Assembly (NCBI RefSeq): GCF_003627055.1
Contig: NZ_CP032624.1
Span: 2,480,001 to 2,544,000 of the forward strand
DNA from: Gryllotalpicola protaetiae
GTDB taxonomy: Bacteria; Actinomycetota; Actinomycetes; Actinomycetales; Microbacteriaceae
Reading direction: 5' to 3'
DNA length: 64,000 bases
This document shows positions 44,823 through 53,609 of the stretch, in pieces. Position numbers and translations under genes: made by a program. How positions within the stretch are numbered: position 1 is the stretch's first letter; each line of letters starts with the position of its first letter. The notes beneath the pieces were generated by a model. The model saw nothing but the letters and a program-made list of their open reading frames with translations. It was not told where the DNA came from and did not search any database.

Positions 44823-44936
44823 TATTGCGCAACAAGCATAGCCTCGCGGCGTATTCCCTGCTCGGTCCGCCGTCATGCGCCGACGCGGGGTCCCGCGTGG
44901 GCATCCGTCACACCCTGTACCGGATGCCCGCGGGGC

Positions 44937-45197
44937 TCACTGCGGCCGCTTCGCGAATCTTCCTGGCGGGAGCTTCTCCGGCGCGGGCGGCGCGGCTCGG
45001 GGAACGAGCACGCGGCCGATCGGCAGCGAGTCGGTGGGGGGAACTGTGACTCGCGGTGTCGGCGGTTCGATCGGCGCCGTCGTCGGCGTCGGGTGTTCGT
45101 CGGTGAGGCCGGCCGGCGCTCCGCCGGCGCAGCCGGCGAGAGCGAGCAGGCCCGCGGCGGCGAGAACCGCGGCTGTCGAACGGATAGGTGCCTTCAT
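44937..45197 (-). CDS. small Pro-rich lipoprotein
   Basis: A protein of 86 residues: signal peptide with lipobox LALAGC, then a Pro/Thr-rich, likely disordered tail (PPTPRVTVPPTDSLP). The function is unknown. The ribosome-binding site is weak; the clear lipobox supports a real gene. It lies 60 nt downstream of the HAD gene on the same strand. Confidence 0.6.
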   Translation of the reverse strand: MKAPIRSTAAVLAAAGLLALAGCAGGAPAGLTDEHPTPTTAPIEPPTPRVTVPPTDSLPIGRVLVPRAAPPAPEKLPPGRFAKRPQ

Positions 45198-45256
45198 GCC
45201 GACACCGTCCGCCCGCAGGGGCGCGGCGGCAATACGCCCTTGTGCGTAGCCGGCGA

Positions 45257-45991
45257 CTACGTCGTCAGTGCGACCGGCAGATCCGTGAGGGACATGATGC
45301 GGCGGATGCCTGCGGCGGCGGCCTCCTCCTCGTAGTCGCCCCACCCGCGGGCGTCGCGGTCGATCCACACGCCGGCGAGCCCCGCCGCGGCCGCGCCGAG
45401 GGCGTCGACCCTGATGCGGTCGCCGACGTACACCGCCGCTGCCGGGCTGACGCCGAAGCGCCCGACGGCGTGGGCGAAGATCCGCGGGTCGGGCTTGGCG
45501 GCGCCGAACTCGGCCGACGCGATCACGTGCTCCATGCGCGGCGCGACGCCGATCTTCTCGACCTTCCGCGCCTGCAGCGCGAGCTCTCCGTTCGTGATGA
45601 TGCCGAAGCGCACACCCGGCACGGCGGCCTCGAGCGCATCGAGTGCGTCGTTCACCTCGGGGTACGCACTCCACGCGTCGCGGTAGGCGGTGTAGTAGCC
45701 CCGGAACCAATCGAGCGCCTCGTCATCACTGAGCACACCGCCGCCGAAGCGCTCGACGAAGTCGCGGACTCGGGCGCGGCGCTGGCCTTCGTAGTCGAGC
45801 TCGCCGGCGAGATAGCGGTCGAAGTGCAGGTCTTCCGCGACCTGCCACGCCCCGACGATCTCATCGGCTGCCAGGGCGTCGTACGGCGCACCGAGCGCGG
45901 CGACATGGCTCAGGATGCCGCGGCGGAACGCCCCCGGGTGGTCGAACAGGGTCGCGTCGAGGTCGAACAGCACCACTTCGGGAGGCGTCAC
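45257..45991 (-). CDS. HAD-family hydrolase
   Basis: A protein of 244 residues. HAD motifs are VVLFDLDATLFDH (I), FGIITNGE (II), and KPDPRIFAHAV with VYVGDRIRVDALGAAAAG (III/IV). The cap insertion between motifs I and II suits a YjjG-like nucleotidase or related small-molecule phosphatase. GTG 45991 overlaps the upstream acetyltransferase stop (GTGA); the longer frame is not used. Confidence 0.85.
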   Translation of the reverse strand: MTPPEVVLFDLDATLFDHPGAFRRGILSHVAALGAPYDALAADEIVGAWQVAEDLHFDRYLAGELDYEGQRRARVRDFVERFGGGVLSDDEALDWFRGYYTAYRDAWSAYPEVNDALDALEAAVPGVRFGIITNGELALQARKVEKIGVAPRMEHVIASAEFGAAKPDPRIFAHAVGRFGVSPAAAVYVGDRIRVDALGAAAAGLAGVWIDRDARGWGDYEEEAAAAGIRRIMSLTDLPVALTT

Positions 45992-46617
45992 GTGTCGGCA
46001 CCCGCGGCGCTGCTCGGGCGCTCCGGCTGCCACTCGGTCGGCCACGCCAGGTAGGGAACCGAGTCTTCGACGTTGCCCGCGAGTCGCCGTCCATGCCAGT
46101 GGTCGGGGTGAGACCCGTCGCGCATTGCGACCTGCGACGGACCGATGCCGGTGAAGCGGAACCCCGCGGCTCGGGCGGTGTTCGCCGAGGCGAGGTTGCC
46201 GATCGCGCACTCCCAGTGCACGGTCACCGCCACCGCATTCTCGAAGGCCCACGCGACCACGGTGCGCACTGCTTCGGCCATGTACCCGTGCCCGCGGTGC
46301 GGAGCCCCGAGCCAATAGCCGACGTCGAGCGACCCTGGGTCGTCGGCGCGTCGCCGGTGGAGCCCGACGGTTCCGAGCAGGGGGCCCGTGTCCGCTTCCC
46401 GCAGAGCCCAGATGAACTCGCGCCCGATCTCCCACCCGCTCGGCACGATGTCGCCGAGGAAGTGCTCGGCGTCGGCGCGGTGATACGGCCACGGTGTCGA
46501 CAGATACGTCTCGAACAGCGGGTCCTGGCAGTACTCGAAGACGCGGTCGGTGTCGCCCAGGTTCGGAACGGAGAGCACGAGTCTCTCGCTGCGCAGCGTG
46601 ACCGGTTCCACGGTCAC
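45988..46617 (-). CDS. GNAT-family N-acetyltransferase (RimJ/RimL-like)
   Basis: A protein of 209 residues. TLRSERLVLSVP, the acetyl-CoA-binding GHGYMAEAVRTVVAWAF and NLASANTARAAGFRFTG mark the RimJ/L group. The target (ribosomal protein or small amine) is unknown. It overlaps trpS by 4 nt and the HAD gene by 4 nt, forming a trpS-GNAT-HAD translation-coupled group. Confidence 0.85.
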   Translation of the reverse strand: MTVEPVTLRSERLVLSVPNLGDTDRVFEYCQDPLFETYLSTPWPYHRADAEHFLGDIVPSGWEIGREFIWALREADTGPLLGTVGLHRRRADDPGSLDVGYWLGAPHRGHGYMAEAVRTVVAWAFENAVAVTVHWECAIGNLASANTARAAGFRFTGIGPSQVAMRDGSHPDHWHGRRLAGNVEDSVPYLAWPTEWQPERPSSAAGADT

Positions 46618-47621
46618 CCCCGCGGCAGGATTCCGACGGCGTCGTACACGCGCTTCAGCGTCGCCTCAGCGACCTCGCTCGCCCGCGCGGCGTTGAGCGC
46701 GAGCAGCCGGTCGAGCTCGGCCGGGTCCGACAGCAGCTCGAGTGCTCGCGCCCGCACCGGCTCGAGCTCTGCGATCACCGCGTCGGCGACGGCGCGCTTG
46801 AAGTCCCCGTAGCCCTTCCCGGCGAACTCCGCCTCAGCGGCAGCGACAGAGACGCCGGTGATCGCCGTGTAGATCTCGAGCAGATTGGTCACACCGGGCT
46901 TCGTGCCCCAGTCGTACCGCACCTCAGCCCCGGTGTCTGTGACCGCCCGCATGATCTTCTTCCGTGTCACGGAGGGCTCGTCGAGCACCCAGATCAGCCC
47001 GGCATCCGTCGCGGCGGATTTCGACATCTTCGACGTCGGATCCTGCAGGTCGTAGATGCGCGCGCCCTCCTCCGGGTAGCTGCCGGACGGCACCGTGAAC
47101 ACCTCGCCGAACCGCGCATTGAACCGCTCCGCGAGGTTCCGCGTCAGCTCGATGTGCTGCTTCTGGTCGTCACCGACGGGCACCACCTCGGCGTCGAACA
47201 ACAGGATGTCGGCCGCCATCAGCACGGGGTAGTCGAACAGCCCCACCGTCGTGCCCTCGGCGCCGAAGCGCTGCGACTTGTCCTTGAACTGCGTCATGCG
47301 GCTCGCCTCACCGAACCCGGTGATCGTGTTCAGCACCCAGGCCAGCTGAGCATGCGCCGGCACGTGCGACTGCACGTACAGCGTCGACTTCCCGGGCTCG
47401 ACGCCGGCGGCGAGGTACTGCGCGGCGAGCCCGCGCGACGCCGCCGCGAGGGTCGCGGGGTCGAACGCGGCGTTCGTCAGCGCGTGCAGGTCGACGATCG
47501 AGAAGAACGCGTCGTATTCGTCCTGCATGCCGCGCCACTGCAGCAGCGCCCCGACGTAGTTGCCGAGGTGCAGCGAGTCGCTCGAGGGCTGAATGCCCGA
47601 GTACAGGCGGGGCTTGGTCAT
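46614..47621 (-). CDS. trpS: tryptophanyl-tRNA synthetase
   Basis: Class I synthetase of 335 residues. The HIGH-like motif is SDSLHLGNYVGAL and the KMSKS motif DPTSKMSKSAA. SGIQPSSDSLHLGN is the usual N-terminus. It is cotranscribed with the two genes downstream and lies 70 nt after xthA. Confidence 0.95.
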   Translation of the reverse strand: MTKPRLYSGIQPSSDSLHLGNYVGALLQWRGMQDEYDAFFSIVDLHALTNAAFDPATLAAASRGLAAQYLAAGVEPGKSTLYVQSHVPAHAQLAWVLNTITGFGEASRMTQFKDKSQRFGAEGTTVGLFDYPVLMAADILLFDAEVVPVGDDQKQHIELTRNLAERFNARFGEVFTVPSGSYPEEGARIYDLQDPTSKMSKSAATDAGLIWVLDEPSVTRKKIMRAVTDTGAEVRYDWGTKPGVTNLLEIYTAITGVSVAAAEAEFAGKGYGDFKRAVADAVIAELEPVRARALELLSDPAELDRLLALNAARASEVAEATLKRVYDAVGILPRG

Positions 47622-47640
47622 GCGGATTTCCTAGAGTTCA

Positions 47641-47684
47641 GATCATTTCGAGACGGATGCCTTGCGGCATCCTCCTCAATGATC
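47641..47684. repeat. REP-like hairpin between xthA and trpS
   Basis: GATCATT (47641-47647) pairs with AATGATC (47678-47684); GGATGCC (47655-47661) pairs with GGCATCC (47666-47672) around TTGC. It lies just beyond the xthA stop and could terminate its transcript. Its left 21 bases recur inverted at 33783-33803. Confidence 0.7.
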
Positions 47685-47691
47685 GGGGTTC

Positions 47692-48534
47692 CTAAAGCTT
47701 GTAGTCGACGACGATCGGCGCGTGGTCCGACCAGCGGGCGTCGTAGCTCGGGTAGCGGTCGACGGCGTACGACGTCGCCTTCGCCGCGAGCTCGGGCGTC
47801 GCGACCTGGTAGTCGATGCGCCAGCCGGTGTCGTTGTCGAATGCCTGCCCGCGGTTCGACCACCACGTGTACGGCCCGTCGACATCGCCCGCGAACTTCC
47901 GGCCGAGGTCGACCCACCCGAGCCCGGCTGAGCCGGTGTTGTAACCCTCTTCGCCTTCCGCGCCGAAGATCTTGTCGAAGTACGCGCGCTCCTGCGGCAG
48001 GAAGCCCGCGCGCTTCACGTTCCCGCGCCAGTTCTTGATGTCGAGCGTGCGGTGCCCGACGTTGAGGTCGCCCATGAAGACGGACAGCGGGTTGTGCGCC
48101 TTCAATTCGGGAAGGCGCTTCAGCAGGGCGTCCAGGAACTTGTACTTCTCGACCTGCTTCGGGGTGTCGGCCTCGCCGGAGTGCACGTAGGTCGAGACGA
48201 CGGTCACGATGGTGCCGTCGACGTCGTAATCGGCCTCGAGCCACCGACCGGCGGAGTCGAAGTCGTCGTCGCCGAAGGTGACGCGGTGGATCTCGGCCTT
48301 GCGCCGGCTCGCGAGCGCGACGCCGGCCCGCCCCTTCGCGGTGGCCTCGTCATGCAGGATGTCCCACTCGGGGCCGAGCAGCCCCGACAGGTCGTCGACC
48401 GTCGCGCGCACCTCTTGGATGGCGATGATGTCGGCGCCGCGGCTGTTCACCCAATCGGCCATGCCCTTGCGGTACGCGGCGCGGATGCCGTTCACATTGA
48501 CCGATGCGATGCGCAGGTTGGTCGACTTCGCCAT
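47692..48534 (-). CDS. xthA: exodeoxyribonuclease III (AP endonuclease)
   Basis: Base-excision-repair nuclease of 280 residues. RIASVNVNGIRAAYRKGM, AIQEVRA, MGDLNVGHRTLDIKNWRGN and WSDHAPIVVDYKL are ExoIII motifs. ATG 48534 is chosen because TAGTCT lies 7 nt upstream; a longer start at 48564 would place that box inside the gene. Confidence 0.94.
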   Translation of the reverse strand: MAKSTNLRIASVNVNGIRAAYRKGMADWVNSRGADIIAIQEVRATVDDLSGLLGPEWDILHDEATAKGRAGVALASRRKAEIHRVTFGDDDFDSAGRWLEADYDVDGTIVTVVSTYVHSGEADTPKQVEKYKFLDALLKRLPELKAHNPLSVFMGDLNVGHRTLDIKNWRGNVKRAGFLPQERAYFDKIFGAEGEEGYNTGSAGLGWVDLGRKFAGDVDGPYTWWSNRGQAFDNDTGWRIDYQVATPELAAKATSYAVDRYPSYDARWSDHAPIVVDYKL

Positions 48535-48567
48535 AACAGAAAGACTAGCTGTGGCATCCGACATGCA

Positions 48568-49689
48568 TCAGGCGCGCGGCAGCCGCTCGGGGTCGCCGGC
48601 CGTCACGTTCTGCAGAATCCGCAGCGTGTGCAGCAGCGCGCGTCGGTTGCGCCGCTTCTCGATCCAGCCGCTGCTCGCCTCGTAGCGTGCGCTCGCCTCG
48701 CGCACGGCCTCACGCGCGGCCTCGACATGAGCGGCGAACTCCGCACGGCGGCGCTCCTCCTCCTGCTCCTCGGCGGTGAGGCGGCGCGCCGAGATGCCGC
48801 GGTCCTCCATGCCGACGGCGATCCACGCGGCGCCGAGCAGGATCACCTGGCACACGAAGTTGAACCACAGCAGCAGACCGACGAACACGGCGAAGGGCGC
48901 GAGCAGCGCGTTCCGGGTCGCGCCGCCGAGCAGCAGACTGCTCGCCTGGCTCAGCACCGACAGCGCGACCGCTCCGAGGGCCGCCCCCAGCAGCAGGCTG
49001 CGCCACGGAATGTAGAGGCGCGACAGCACCCGGTACATGCCGGCGAGGGTGCCGAAGTTGATGAGCAGCGAGACCCCGACGCTCAGCGCGCCGAGCCAGA
49101 ACCGCGAGACGGGCGAGCCGGAGTCGAGACCGGCGTAGTCGAGGATGCCGGTGAGGAACTGGCGGGTCAGCACCGCGATCAGCGCGGAGACGATCAGACC
49201 CACCCCGAACGCGAGCGCCTGCACCGCGTCGACGCTGCGCTGCACGATGAATCCGCGCTTGTCGCGTCCCACCCCGAACAGGATGCGGATGGCGCGGCGG
49301 GTCCACGACAGCCAGGTCAGCGCCGTCCAGACGAGGCCGATGAGCGCGATGATCGCGGTGATCGACAGCGTCACGCCCGCGCCGGCGAGGGTCTGCGGAG
49401 TGATCACTCCGTCGACGCCGATGAGGCCGGGGACGGCCTGGTTCACGATCGCGATGATCTGCTTGTAGAGGTCGTCGTTCGACCTGATCCAGATGCCGGC
49501 GACCGAGAAGCCGACCCAGAGGGCGGCGAACAGGGCGAACACCGACTGGTACGCCATACCGGCCCCGAGCAGCGGCCCGTTCGCCCGCGTGTAGCGCTGC
49601 ACGAACCGAACCAGCCGGGTCTCGCGGGCGCGCTGGGCGACGTCCCTGACCTGCTCCACCGCGCTGGCGCCGGACTCACGGACCGTCAT
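48568..49689 (-). CDS. YihY/BrkB-family membrane protein
   Basis: A protein of 373 residues with six membrane helices (for example VGLIVSALIAVLTRQFLTG). GAGMAYQSVFALFAALWVG and IPWRSLLLGAALGAVALSVL match the YihY/BrkB family, formerly called ribonuclease BN; the function is unresolved. A charged helical C-terminal tail follows. ATG 49689 has GAAAAT 6 nt upstream. It is divergent from ptsI, with the gap containing a TAAGCT box toward ptsI. Confidence 0.85.
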   Translation of the reverse strand: MTVRESGASAVEQVRDVAQRARETRLVRFVQRYTRANGPLLGAGMAYQSVFALFAALWVGFSVAGIWIRSNDDLYKQIIAIVNQAVPGLIGVDGVITPQTLAGAGVTLSITAIIALIGLVWTALTWLSWTRRAIRILFGVGRDKRGFIVQRSVDAVQALAFGVGLIVSALIAVLTRQFLTGILDYAGLDSGSPVSRFWLGALSVGVSLLINFGTLAGMYRVLSRLYIPWRSLLLGAALGAVALSVLSQASSLLLGGATRNALLAPFAVFVGLLLWFNFVCQVILLGAAWIAVGMEDRGISARRLTAEEQEEERRRAEFAAHVEAAREAVREASARYEASSGWIEKRRNRRALLHTLRILQNVTAGDPERLPRA

Positions 49690-49776
49690 CCCGCCATTTT
49701 CGCAGGGGAGGGGCGGCAATCGGGCTGCCCCGCGCCGCGTTCGGCCGCCACGTAAGCTGGGCCGTCGAGGAGGACC

Positions 49777-51426
49777 ATGCGCATCAACGGCATCGGCGTC
49801 GGCCGCGGCATCGCAGTCGGTGCGGTCCTGCGCATGGCTGAGCCGATCCCGGACCCTCTCGATTCACCGCGGGTGGCGGATGCTGCGACCGAGCGCTCCC
49901 GCCTGCTCGCCGCCCTCGCCGGAACCGCTGCGGAGCTCGCCGCGCGCGCAGCTCTCGTCGACGGCGCCGCCCGCGACGTGCTCGAGGCGCAGTCGCTCAT
50001 GGCGCAGGACCCGTCCGTGATCGACGACGCCGCACGGCGCATCGACGCAGGCCAGTGCGCGGAGCGCGCCGTGTTCGACGCGTTCGGCTCGTACCGCACG
50101 CTGCTCGAAGGGCTCGGCGGCGCGATGGCCGAGCGCGCGGCAGATCTCGACGACGTCTGCCGGCGCACCGTGGCGCGTCTCTCCGGTGTGAAGGCGCCTG
50201 AGATCCCGGCATCCGATCGCCCCTTCGTGCTCGTCGCGCACGATCTCGCCCCGGCCGACACGGCCGCGCTCGACCTCGACAGGGTGCTGGCGATCGTCAC
50301 CGCTGCGGGCGGCCCGACGTCGCACACCGCGATCCTCGCGAAACAGCGCAGCCTGCCTGCGATCGTCGGGGCCGCAGGCTGCCGCGACCTCGCCGACGGG
50401 CAGCTCGTGGTCGTCGATGCGCCCGCGGGGTGCGTCGTCGCCGATCCGAGTCGTGCCGAGCTCGCCGGCGCTCGTGCGCGCAGGGCTTCGGCGGACGCGC
50501 CCTGCGCCTCGACGCCCGGGGCGCTGGCCGACGGCACGCACATTCCGCTGCTCGCCAATCTGGGCGATGCGACGGATGCCTCGTCCGCACTCGCCCTCGG
50601 CGCGGAAGGCGTCGGGCTGCTGCGCACCGAGTTCCTCTACCTCGATCACCAGGCGGCGCCGTCGGTCGCCGAGCAGACGGCTCGCTACGCCGATGCCTTC
50701 CGCCCGTTCACGGGCCGCCGCGTCATCGTGCGCGTGCTCGACGCGGGCGCCGACAAGCAGCTCGCGTTCCTGGGGCACGAGCACGAGCAGAATCCCGCGC
50801 TCGGCCGCCGTGGGCTGCGCGCGCTCCGCGAGCACGAGGGCGTGCTGGGCGATCAGCTGCGCGCGCTCGTCGCCGCGCGCGATCTCACCGGCGTCGAGCT
50901 CGGCGTGATGGCGCCGATGGTGGCGGATGCCGACGAGACCGAGTACTTCGTCGCCCTCGCGCGCTCTCTCGGCGTCTCGTCGGTCGGCATCACCGCAGAG
51001 GTCCCGTCGTCGGCGGTGCTCGCCGACCAGCTGGCACCGCTTGTCGACTTCATCTCGATCGGCACCAACGACCTCACGCAGTACACCCTCGCCGCCGACC
51101 GCATGCTCGGCTCGGTGGCCGCGTTCCAGGATCCGTGGCACCCCGCGGTGCTGCGCCTCGCGCGGCTCGTGGGGCAGGCGGGGGCCACGGCGGGCATCCC
51201 CGTCGGCGTGTGCGGCGAAGCCGCGGGCGACCCCCTGCTCGCCGTCGTGCTCGTCGGACTCGGCGCGACCGAGCTGTCGATGTCGCCGGCGCTGCTCGCG
51301 GACGTGCGCGCAGAGCTCGCCGGGCACACGCTCGCGCAGGCGCGCGAGCTCGCCGCGCTCGCCGTGGCCGCCCGCTCGGCCGCCGATGCCCGGGCCGAGG
51401 TCAGCCGCCGAATCGCTCGGTCTTGA
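49777..51426 (+). CDS. ptsI: phosphoenolpyruvate-protein phosphotransferase (PTS enzyme I)
   Basis: A protein of 549 residues. The phospho-histidine is His183 in AGGPTSHTAILAKQ. GVGLLRTEFLYLD, ISIGTNDLTQYTLAADR and VCGEAAGD are the PEP-binding motifs. GAGGAGG precedes the ATG. No ptsH or EII gene is in the window. The 3' end overlaps the convergent flavin-reductase gene by 26 nt. Confidence 0.93.
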   Translation: MRINGIGVGRGIAVGAVLRMAEPIPDPLDSPRVADAATERSRLLAALAGTAAELAARAALVDGAARDVLEAQSLMAQDPSVIDDAARRIDAGQCAERAVFDAFGSYRTLLEGLGGAMAERAADLDDVCRRTVARLSGVKAPEIPASDRPFVLVAHDLAPADTAALDLDRVLAIVTAAGGPTSHTAILAKQRSLPAIVGAAGCRDLADGQLVVVDAPAGCVVADPSRAELAGARARRASADAPCASTPGALADGTHIPLLANLGDATDASSALALGAEGVGLLRTEFLYLDHQAAPSVAEQTARYADAFRPFTGRRVIVRVLDAGADKQLAFLGHEHEQNPALGRRGLRALREHEGVLGDQLRALVAARDLTGVELGVMAPMVADADETEYFVALARSLGVSSVGITAEVPSSAVLADQLAPLVDFISIGTNDLTQYTLAADRMLGSVAAFQDPWHPAVLRLARLVGQAGATAGIPVGVCGEAAGDPLLAVVLVGLGATELSMSPALLADVRAELAGHTLAQARELAALAVAARSAADARAEVSRRIARS

Positions 51427-52177
51427 TCCGGTCGGGGTCGAACCCGTCGTCGATGAGGCGGTTCGCGACCGTCTCGACGAACGCGGTCGGGCCGCAGATG
51501 AAGAACCGCACGTCCTCGTCCATCGCGGCCGTCGCCACCTCGTCGCGAGTGAGCCGCCCCGGGGGCCGGGTCGACTCCGGGGGCGCCTCGCGCGTGTAGA
51601 ACAGCATCAGGTCGAAGGGCGCGGCGCGGTCGGATGCCAGCTCGTGCAGCTCGTCGCCGTAGATCACCCGGTCGGGGGAGCGCACCGAGTAGAGCATGAT
51701 GAACCGCGCCGCGCTGCCTACCGCCCGGTGGCGGCGCGCCATCGCCATCAGCGGCACGACGCCCGAGCCGCCGGCGATGAGCACGACCGGCCAGTCATCC
51801 TCCTCGTGCCAGACGAACCAGCCGCCGACCGGCCCGCGCACCTCGAGCTGCTCGCCGACCGCGATGCCGCGCACCAGGTAGGGGGAGACCTCGCCGTCGG
51901 CGAGCTCCTCGACCGTGATCTCGGCCTCGTCCCCGCCTTCTGCGAGCGCGAGCGAATAGGAGCGTTGGGCGGTATACCCGTCGGGTGCCGTCAGGCGGAT
52001 GTCGATGTGCTGCCCGGCGAGCTCGCTGCCGAGCCCCGGTGCGCGCAGTCTCAGCGTGCGCGCGGCGCCCTCGTGCGAAGCATCCGTTTCAAAGTGCGCA
52101 GCGATGACCTCGGCGACCCGCCAGCTGTTGGCCGCGCGGTGCTGGTCCGCGGTGGCCGCGCTCTGTTCTGAGCTCAC
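51401..52177 (-). CDS. FAD/NAD(P)-dependent ferredoxin reductase-like oxidoreductase
   Basis: A protein of 258 residues of the ferredoxin-NADP reductase fold. RSYSLALAEG binds FAD, GGSGVVPLMAMAR binds NAD(P), and VRFFICGPTAFVETV is the C-terminal motif. There is no [2Fe-2S] domain. GTG 52177 overlaps the upstream molybdoenzyme stop (GTGA). Translational coupling suggests it passes electrons to or from that protein. Confidence 0.85.
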   Translation of the reverse strand: MSSEQSAATADQHRAANSWRVAEVIAAHFETDASHEGAARTLRLRAPGLGSELAGQHIDIRLTAPDGYTAQRSYSLALAEGGDEAEITVEELADGEVSPYLVRGIAVGEQLEVRGPVGGWFVWHEEDDWPVVLIAGGSGVVPLMAMARRHRAVGSAARFIMLYSVRSPDRVIYGDELHELASDRAAPFDLMLFYTREAPPESTRPPGRLTRDEVATAAMDEDVRFFICGPTAFVETVANRLIDDGFDPDRIKTERFGG

Positions 52178-52764
52178 CAGTAACGCTGCTCGAGCCAGGG
52201 GTCGCCGCGCAGATGGTAGCCGTTGGACTCCCAGAAGCCGGGCTGGTCGTTCGGGATCAGCTCGAGGCCGCTCACCCACTTCGCCGACTTCCAGAAATAC
52301 AGATGCGGCACGAGCAGCCTGGCCGGGCCTCCGTGCTCGGCGGCGAGCGGCTTGCCGTCGAACTCCCACGCGACCCACGCCTTGCCGCCGAGCAGATCGG
52401 CGAGCGGCACGTTCGTCGTGTAGCCGCCGTACGAGTGCGCCATCGTGTACTGGAACTCGTGGCTGATGCCCTCGAAGAGCGTGTCGATCGCGACACCGCG
52501 CCAGGTCGTGCCGAGCTTCGACCAGCTGGTGACGCAGTGGATGTCCTTGGTGATCTCCTCCTGCGGAAGGGCCATGAACTCAGACCAGGTCCATACCTTC
52601 TGCTGGCCGCGGCCGAGGTTCAGCGTGAAAGTCCACTGCTCGAGCGGAATACGGGGGGTCGGCCCCGCGGAGAGCACGGGGAAGCTCTCGGTCAGGTACT
52701 GACCGGGTGGCAGTGACGGATCGCTGCGGCGACGGCCCAGGAAGCCGGACGAGATGAGCGCCAT
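52174..52764 (-). CDS. sulfite oxidase-like molybdopterin oxidoreductase
   Basis: A protein of 196 residues of the sulfite-oxidase/MsrP cofactor domain. The molybdenum-ligating Cys is in TKDIHCVTSWSKLGTTWRG; HGGPARLLVPHLYFWKSAKW is the conserved second segment. It lacks a signal peptide and the dimerisation domain, so it is a short cytoplasmic form. The substrate is unknown. It is read with the flavin reductase just downstream. Confidence 0.87.
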   Translation of the reverse strand: MALISSGFLGRRRSDPSLPPGQYLTESFPVLSAGPTPRIPLEQWTFTLNLGRGQQKVWTWSEFMALPQEEITKDIHCVTSWSKLGTTWRGVAIDTLFEGISHEFQYTMAHSYGGYTTNVPLADLLGGKAWVAWEFDGKPLAAEHGGPARLLVPHLYFWKSAKWVSGLELIPNDQPGFWESNGYHLRGDPWLEQRYW

Positions 52765-52810
52765 GGGCTGAGACTAAGGTCCCCGCCCATGGCGCACAAG
52801 GAGACGAAAC

Positions 52811-52824
52811 GGTTCAGGCGAACC
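52811..52824 (-). terminator. small hairpin after sdhB
   Basis: GGTTC/GAACC arms around four bases overlap the sdhB stop. On the minus strand GTTTCGTC follows. It is a weak candidate for the end of the sdh operon. Confidence 0.4.
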
Positions 52825-53609
52825 TAGCGACGACCGCGGATGATGGCCTGCTTCACTTCGGCGATCGCCTGGGTGATCTGGATGCCGCGCGGGCACGCCT
52901 CGGTGCAGTTGAAGGTCGTGCGGCAGCGCCACACGCCCTCCTTGTCGTTCAAGATATCCAGGCGCACCTGCGACTCGTCGTCGCGCGAGTCGAAGATGAA
53001 GCGGTGCGCGTTCACGATCGCGGCGGGGCCGAAGTACTGGCCGTCGGTCCAGAACACGGGGCACGACGAGGTGCACGCCGCGCACAGGATGCACTTGGTG
53101 GTGTCGTCGAAGCGCTCACGGTCCGCGGCCGACTGCAGGCGCTCCTTGCCCTGATGCGTCGGCTGGTGCGACTGCAGGAACGGCTGCACCTCGCGGAAGG
53201 ACTCGAAGAACGGGTCCATGTTGACGATCAGGTCTTTTTCGAGGGGGAGCCCCTTGATCGCCTCGACGTAGACCGGCTTCGACAGGTCGAGGTCCTTCAT
53301 CAGCGTCTTGCAGGCGAGCCGGTTGCGGCCGTTGATGCGCATCGCGTCGGAGCCGCAGACGCCGTGCGCGCACGAGCGGCGGAAGCTGAGCGACCCATCC
53401 TGCTCCCACTTGATCTTGTGCAGCACGTCGAGCACGCGATCGGTCGAGTACACCTCGACGTCGTAGTCGACCCAGCGCGGCTCGCTGTCGGTCTCGGGGT
53501 CGTAGCGGCGGATGATGACGGTCGCGAGGACCACGTCGACGGACGGCGCGGCGCTCGGAGCCTCTGCCTGCTGGCCGCCCTCGTTCCTCGTGCCAGTTGC
53601 GATCGACAT
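52824..53609 (-). CDS. sdhB: succinate dehydrogenase iron-sulfur subunit
   Basis: A protein of 261 residues. The [2Fe-2S] site is in SCAHGVCGSDAM with RLACKTL; the [4Fe-4S] and [3Fe-4S] ligands are in CILCAACTSSCPV and NCTEACPRGI. The start overlaps the sdhA stop by one base (TGATG). It is the last gene of sdhCDAB. Confidence 0.96.
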   Translation of the reverse strand: MSIATGTRNEGGQQAEAPSAAPSVDVVLATVIIRRYDPETDSEPRWVDYDVEVYSTDRVLDVLHKIKWEQDGSLSFRRSCAHGVCGSDAMRINGRNRLACKTLMKDLDLSKPVYVEAIKGLPLEKDLIVNMDPFFESFREVQPFLQSHQPTHQGKERLQSAADRERFDDTTKCILCAACTSSCPVFWTDGQYFGPAAIVNAHRFIFDSRDDESQVRLDILNDKEGVWRCRTTFNCTEACPRGIQITQAIAEVKQAIIRGRR

